This document shows positions 60,246 to 64,000 of a stretch of 64,000 nt of DNA, piece by piece. The stretch covers positions 1-64,000 of the forward strand of contig URKX01000009.1 of NCBI GenBank assembly GCA_900548545.1. Direction: 5' to 3'. The notes beneath the pieces were generated by a model. The model saw only the letters and a list, made by a program, of their open reading frames with translations. It searched no databases and was not told where the DNA came from. Within the stretch, counting starts at the first letter, position 1. Every line of letters begins with the position of its first letter. A program made the translations under genes and the position numbers. Source of the stretch: an uncultured Oscillospiraceae bacterium (GTDB taxonomy: Bacteria > Bacillota > Clostridia > Oscillospirales > Acutalibacteraceae).

Positions 60246-61619
60246 TCATTCCAAACCGTTTACCAATTCCTTGTAATGTTTCCCCCGCACCTCGAAGTTG
60301 GGGTACAGGTCAAAAGCCGCAGACGCCGGGGACAGGGAAACAATGTCCCCAGGCTGGGCATGGGCGGCGGCAGCGGCCACCGCTTGCTCCATGGTTTCCA
60401 CCCGGAGGATCTCCGGGGCACCCTCTTTGTAATTCTCCGCGGACCGCACCGCGTCCTGGATCTTTTGGGCGGTGGCGCCCAGGAGGATTAAGGTTTTCAC
60501 CTTATCGCACACCACCGGGCCCAAAGGCTCAAAGGGGATGTGCTTGTCGTACCCGCCAGCGATCATCAGGATCTTCTGGGGGAACAGGGACAGCATCCCA
60601 GAGATCACCCGGGTGGGAGAGGTGGCAATGGAGTCGTTGTAATACTTCACGCCCCGCAGTTCCCGGACAAGCTCTGCCCGGTGCTCCACACCGTTGAAGG
60701 TGGCGGCAACCTGGCGGATCACCTCCGGGTCCACGTCGCCCCACACAGCGGCAATGGCCGCCATATAGTTCTCCACATTGTGCCAGCCGGGGATCTTGAT
60801 CTGGGAAATGGGCATCAGCTTTTCCTGGCCCACATAAATGGACTCTTCATCGCACCACACACCCCGGTCCACAGGGCCGCCCCGGCGGAACATCCAGCAA
60901 TCCCCCCGGACTTCCGGGGCAAAGGACGCGGTGATCTCATTGCCGGCGCCCAGCACCGTGCGGGAAAAGGCATTCTGATGCCGGAAGATGTTTTTCTTGG
61001 CGTCGATATACTCCTGCATATCCTTGTGGACATCCAGGTGGTTGGGGGACAAATTGGTCACCACAGCCACATCGGGGCTCTCCCCCATGGAGATCAGCTG
61101 GAAGCTGGAAAGCTCCACCACAGCGCAGTCCTCCGGCCGGATGGACTCGATCTCCGGCAACAAGGGCTTGCCGATGTTTCCTCCCAGATGGACCGTTTTC
61201 CCCTGGGCCTTCAAGAACTCAGCAATGATGGAGGTGGTGGTGGTTTTGCCATCGCTGCCGGTCACAGCGTAGATCTTACAGGGGCAAAGCTCAAAGAACA
61301 CCTCCATTTCGCTGGTGACAGCCGAACCCGCTTTCCGGGCGGCTTCCAGCTGGGGAAGGTGATACTTCATGCCCGGCGTGCGGAAAATGATCTCTTCGTT
61401 CAGATCCTGCAAATAGTCTTCCCCCAAAACCAGCCGGACCCCCAGGCTTTGAAGCAGCTTGCCATTGTCCCCCAGCTCCTCCAAGGAGCGCTTATCCCGG
61501 GCGGAAACAAGGGCGCCCTTCTTCTGGAACAACTGGATCAGAGGCAGGTGGCTGCGGCCAATGCCGCAAAAAGCCACGGTCTTCCCGTGGATGAACTCAA
61601 AAAATTGCTGCAAATTCAT
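60246..61619 (-). CDS. murD: UDP-N-acetylmuramoyl-L-alanine--D-glutamate ligase
   Basis: A 457-residue Mur ligase adding D-glutamate to UDP-MurNAc-L-Ala. The ATP loop is AVTGSDGKTTTTSII (about residues 116-130), the central stretch includes ELSSFQLISM and NLSPNHLDVH, and the C-terminal domain has YNDSIATSPT and the substrate-binding AGGYDKHIPFEPL. The residue pattern GSDGKTT is typical of MurD. AGGAAG is eight bases before the ATG at 61619; a GTG three codons earlier was not used. It is not in a dcw cluster but starts a murD-rnr-bofA-nagA row. Confidence 0.95.
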   Translation of the reverse strand: MNLQQFFEFIHGKTVAFCGIGRSHLPLIQLFQKKGALVSARDKRSLEELGDNGKLLQSLGVRLVLGEDYLQDLNEEIIFRTPGMKYHLPQLEAARKAGSAVTSEMEVFFELCPCKIYAVTGSDGKTTTTSIIAEFLKAQGKTVHLGGNIGKPLLPEIESIRPEDCAVVELSSFQLISMGESPDVAVVTNLSPNHLDVHKDMQEYIDAKKNIFRHQNAFSRTVLGAGNEITASFAPEVRGDCWMFRRGGPVDRGVWCDEESIYVGQEKLMPISQIKIPGWHNVENYMAAIAAVWGDVDPEVIRQVAATFNGVEHRAELVRELRGVKYYNDSIATSPTRVISGMLSLFPQKILMIAGGYDKHIPFEPLGPVVCDKVKTLILLGATAQKIQDAVRSAENYKEGAPEILRVETMEQAVAAAAAHAQPGDIVSLSPASAAFDLYPNFEVRGKHYKELVNGLE

Positions 61620-61649
61620 GTCACACACTTCCTATCTGGATCTCCCTGC

Positions 61650-63440
61650 TCACAGAACGCCTGTGGCCGCGGGAAGGGAATTGTCATCGGCGTAGCTGCT
61701 GTACAGATTGTAGTAGATGCCCTTTTTCTCCATCAGCTCCTGATGGGTGCCCTTTTCCTCAATGCCGTTGTGGGTGAGCACCAAGATCACACTGGCGTTT
61801 TTAATGGTAGTCAGCCGATGGGCAATGGTAAAGGTGGTGCGGCCTTTGGCCAGCTTCTCCAAGGACGCCTGGACGATCTTTTCGCTTTCGTTGTCCAAGG
61901 CGCTGGTGGCTTCGTCCAGGATCATGATGGGCGGGTTCTTCAAAAAGGCCCGGGCAATGCTGATGCGCTGCTTCTGCCCGCCGGACAGCTTCACGCCCCG
62001 CTCGCCTACAAAGGTGTCATAGCCGTTTTGCAGCTCCAGGATAAAGTCGTGGGCACCGGCCTGTTTGGCAGCCTCAATGACCTCTTCCCTGCTGGCGCCA
62101 GGCTTACCGTACTGGATGTTTTCAAACACCGTACCGGAGAACAGATATACATCCTGCTGGACAAAGCCGATCTGGTCCCGCAGGGACTTCAAGGTCACAT
62201 CGTGGATATTCTCCCCATCGATGAGGATACGACCCTCGCCCACATCGTAAAAGCGGGGGATCAAATTGCAAAGGGTGGTTTTGCCGCCACCGGAAGGGCC
62301 CACCAAGGCCACGTTCTCCCCGGGATTTACATGGAGGTTGATGTGGGACAGCACCTGCTTACCGTCGTCCGCATAGGAGAAACTCACATTTTCAAAGGTG
62401 ACCTCCCCTTTCTTTACCTCCAGGTCTTTGGCGCCCGGCTCATCGAAGATCTCCACGTCGGCGTCCATCACCTGGAAGAACCGCTCCACGCCGGTCATGC
62501 CCTGCTGGAACTGTTCCGCAAACTGCACCAGCCGCCGGATAGAGGTGATCAGGGTGCCGATATAAAGCATATAGGCCACCAAGTCAGCGGGCTGGATCTG
62601 GCCATGGATCATAAACAGGGCGCCGGCCACCAGGACCACCAGGTTCATCAGGCCGTCGAACAGCCGGTTGGAGGCTTCAAAGCCGCCCATGTAAAAATAG
62701 CGGTGACGCTTCACATTGTAAAAAGTCTGGTTGCCTTTTTCAAACTTCTCCTTTTCCAGGGCCTCATTGGCAAAGGATTTCACCACCCGGACACCCAGAA
62801 GGCTGTCTTCCACCTGGGCATTGATCTCACCCAGCTGGACGCGCTGCAGGCGGAATTGCTCCTTCATCCGGTTGTTGAAGTACACCGCCGCGATGATGAT
62901 AAAGGGCACAATGGTGAACATGATCAGCGTCAGCCACACGTTGATGCCGCAAAGGATGACGAAAGAACCCACGATCTTAATGCCGGCGATAAAGAACTCC
63001 TCCGGGCAATGATGGGCAAACTCCGTCACATCGAACAAGTCGGTGGTGATGCGGGTCATGATCTGGCCCACTTTCGTGTTGTCAAAATAGTTGAAGGACA
63101 GCTTCTGCAAATGGTCGAACATGGCAGTACGCATATCTGTTTCGATCTTCGTGCCCATAATGTGGCCAATGGACGCCATAAAGAAATTGGCCGCCGCGTC
63201 CACCAGGCGCAAAAACAGGTACAGGGCGCCGATCTTCAGCACCAGTTCCACCGTCAGGGAAGCCAGGTCATTGATGCCAGCGTTTGTCACGTACCGCACC
63301 AACATGGGCAGCACCAATTCGCACACCGTGGTCAGGGCCGCACAGAACAGGTCAAAAAAAAGCACAGCCCTATACTTTTTAAAATAGGGTAAAAACCGAA
63401 GGATCAACCCCTTCGGATGCTTCTGCTTCGTATTCTCCAA
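61650..63440 (-). CDS. ABC exporter, fused permease and ATPase
   Basis: A 596-residue half-transporter of the lipid/multidrug exporter class (MsbA/BmrA-like). Six membrane segments occupy about residues 20-310; the ATPase has Walker A GPSGGGKTT, signature LSGGQKQRISIARA, Walker B IMILDEATSALD and the H-loop His in AHRLTT. It works as a dimer; substrate unknown. The start is a TTG at 63440 behind GAGGTGGG, which is consistent with the strong family match from the first residues on. The murD gene follows after 30 bases, hinting at, but not proving, a cell-wall-precursor link. Confidence 0.93.
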   Translation of the reverse strand: MENTKQKHPKGLILRFLPYFKKYRAVLFFDLFCAALTTVCELVLPMLVRYVTNAGINDLASLTVELVLKIGALYLFLRLVDAAANFFMASIGHIMGTKIETDMRTAMFDHLQKLSFNYFDNTKVGQIMTRITTDLFDVTEFAHHCPEEFFIAGIKIVGSFVILCGINVWLTLIMFTIVPFIIIAAVYFNNRMKEQFRLQRVQLGEINAQVEDSLLGVRVVKSFANEALEKEKFEKGNQTFYNVKRHRYFYMGGFEASNRLFDGLMNLVVLVAGALFMIHGQIQPADLVAYMLYIGTLITSIRRLVQFAEQFQQGMTGVERFFQVMDADVEIFDEPGAKDLEVKKGEVTFENVSFSYADDGKQVLSHINLHVNPGENVALVGPSGGGKTTLCNLIPRFYDVGEGRILIDGENIHDVTLKSLRDQIGFVQQDVYLFSGTVFENIQYGKPGASREEVIEAAKQAGAHDFILELQNGYDTFVGERGVKLSGGQKQRISIARAFLKNPPIMILDEATSALDNESEKIVQASLEKLAKGRTTFTIAHRLTTIKNASVILVLTHNGIEEKGTHQELMEKKGIYYNLYSSYADDNSLPAATGVL

Positions 63441-63604
63441 AATCCCACCTCAAGTCTATTCTTAAAAATACCCTACCTTGTATTATGCCATAAAGCATAC
63501 ATAGAATCAACCTTTTTCTGGCTTTCCACCCTTTCCTGACAGCCCCAAAGCCTGCTTGCCCCTCTAAACGCGATGTGCCGCCAGAGGGCTTCTGGCAAAA
63601 CACC

Positions 63605-63633
63605 TTGCAAAACAGCGCCCTGGGCATTATAAT
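63605..63633 (+). promoter_or_regulatory. Promoter of the alcohol dehydrogenase gene
   Basis: TTGCAA (63605-63610), 17-base spacer, TATAAT (63628-63633), about 150 bases before the ATG. Confidence 0.65.
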
Positions 63634-63645
63634 TTGGAAAAGAAG

Positions 63646-63730
63646 GGAGGGGGGATTTCCCACGCAGCGGGCAAATTCAAACCTTATTTGGGAAAGTAAG
63701 CCGCAAAACGTGGTGAGCTGACCGTCCTCC
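63646..63730 (+). promoter_or_regulatory. Nested-helix leader of the alcohol dehydrogenase mRNA
   Basis: Four helices nest in order: GGAGG/CCTCC (63646-63650, 63726-63730), CCACG/CGTGG (63660-63664, 63709-63713), GCGG/CCGC (63667-63670, 63701-63704) and CTTATTT/AAGTAAG (63683-63689, 63694-63700) closed by a GNRA loop GGGA. The GGGCAAA and CGCAAAA strands recall c-di-GMP-I riboswitches, but the remaining conserved parts are absent. Class unassigned. Confidence 0.45.
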
Positions 63731-63791
63731 AATCCGAGAAGAGAAAACATCTGTTAATTTCCTAAATTTTTATAGAAAGGAAGAACGTTTT

Positions 63792-64000
63792 ATGAACGAG
63801 TTTGTATTCCAAGCGCCCACCAAGGTGGTCTTCGGCAAGGGCGTAGAAAACCAAGTGGGGCAGCTGTGCAAAGAACAGGGCGCTACTAAAGTGCTGGTCC
63901 ACTTCGGTGGGCAGAGCGCCAAGAAAAGCGGCCTGCTGGACCGGGTGTATGCCTCTTTGGATGAGGCTGGTATCCCCTATGTTTCCCTGGGCGGGGTAAA
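63792..64000 (+). CDS. Iron-containing alcohol dehydrogenase, N-terminal part (cut by right edge)
   Basis: The first 69 codons are visible: MNEFVFQAPTKVVFGKG, then QVGQLCKEQGATKVLVHFGG and the start of the nucleotide-binding half. This is the N-terminus of group III (iron-containing) alcohol dehydrogenases, butanol/1,3-propanediol dehydrogenase type, which reduce aldehydes with NAD(P)H at the end of fermentation. AGAAAGGAAG lies nine bases before the ATG. The iron-binding histidines lie beyond the window. The promoter and structured leader upstream suggest regulation by an RNA element. Confidence 0.9.
   Translation, partial: MNEFVFQAPTKVVFGKGVENQVGQLCKEQGATKVLVHFGGQSAKKSGLLDRVYASLDEAGIPYVSLGGV

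Noticed and set aside
60540..63392. 950-codon open frame on the plus strand opposite murD and the ABC exporter
   Set aside because: It is a shadow of GC-rich genes on the other strand, His/Gln/Gly-rich, and both opposite genes match known families over their full length.
63646..63730. Direct call of a c-di-GMP-I riboswitch
   Set aside because: Only the GGGCAAA/CGCAAAA strands and a GNRA loop fit; the second helical arm and its tetraloop receptor are missing.

Overview
The window looks like a chromosomal segment of a moderately GC-rich, spore-forming anaerobic Firmicute, probably a Clostridia member of the Oscillospiraceae/Ruminococcaceae type. Support comes from an NADH-linked multimeric [FeFe] hydrogenase, Rex, a BofA-type sporulation protein, SpoIIIE/FtsK, Gram-positive signals (AGGAGG Shine-Dalgarno sites, TTGACA/TATAAT promoters, lipoprotein signal peptides) and no outer-membrane genes. 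No rRNA, tRNA, CRISPR array, insertion sequence or phage gene was recognised. Database assignments are from motif recognition and memory of families, not from searches.

Layout. 1-3.6 kb: ftsK/spoIIIE (cut by the left edge), uppP and tepA on the minus strand, then an AEC carrier. 3.7-7.7 kb: aconitase, NADP isocitrate dehydrogenase and Rex. 7.7-9.7 kb: a lipoprotein cyclophilin and an S1-domain protein. 9.8-14.1 kb: a two-component system and a facing MacB-type efflux operon whose adaptor and ATPase genes are fused by an internal deletion; both promoters carry the same direct-repeat box at the same distance from the -10. 14.6-21.3 kb: an oligosaccharide/fructan locus (esterase, two ABC permeases, binding lipoprotein, GH32) with two operator-bearing promoters. 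22-30.3 kb: DNA alkyltransferase, methionine-gamma-lyase-like enzyme, SecG, nucleotidyltransferase, two LCP cell-wall ligases, GtrA and an HD protein. 30.4-31.5 kb: a roughly 1.1-kb stretch without genes that has its own consensus promoter, a strong terminator and many hairpins, the best candidate for an undescribed element (a large structured RNA). 31.7-35.3 kb: DUF1292 protein, a probable 6S RNA, a Gfo/Idh/MocA oxidoreductase and MgtE with a long structured leader.

35.4-42.2 kb: DegV, then a minus-strand operon ydcF-pyrC-pyrF-pyrK-pyrD-phosphatase-ruvX. 42.4-51 kb: a hydrogenase region of ten genes: hydA, hydB, a 2Fe-2S protein, a HATPase and hydC, preceded by a regulatory-looking set (PHP, DRTGG, a sensory-type [FeFe] hydrogenase, an anti-sigma-like ATPase, a second DRTGG). 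51.2-53.6 kb: serC-serA. 53.7-63.4 kb: a zinc-ribbon membrane protein, an SLH/phosphodiester glycosidase surface protein, nagA, a short bofA-like gene, rnr, murD and an ABC exporter. 63.6 kb to the right edge: an iron-containing alcohol dehydrogenase with a nested-helix leader.

Common themes are redox balance in fermentation (Rex, hydrogenases, alcohol dehydrogenase, a partial oxidative TCA branch feeding glutamate) and cell-envelope work (UppP, MurD, LCP, GtrA, SLH, NagA). Several intergenic regions carry RNA-level regulation.
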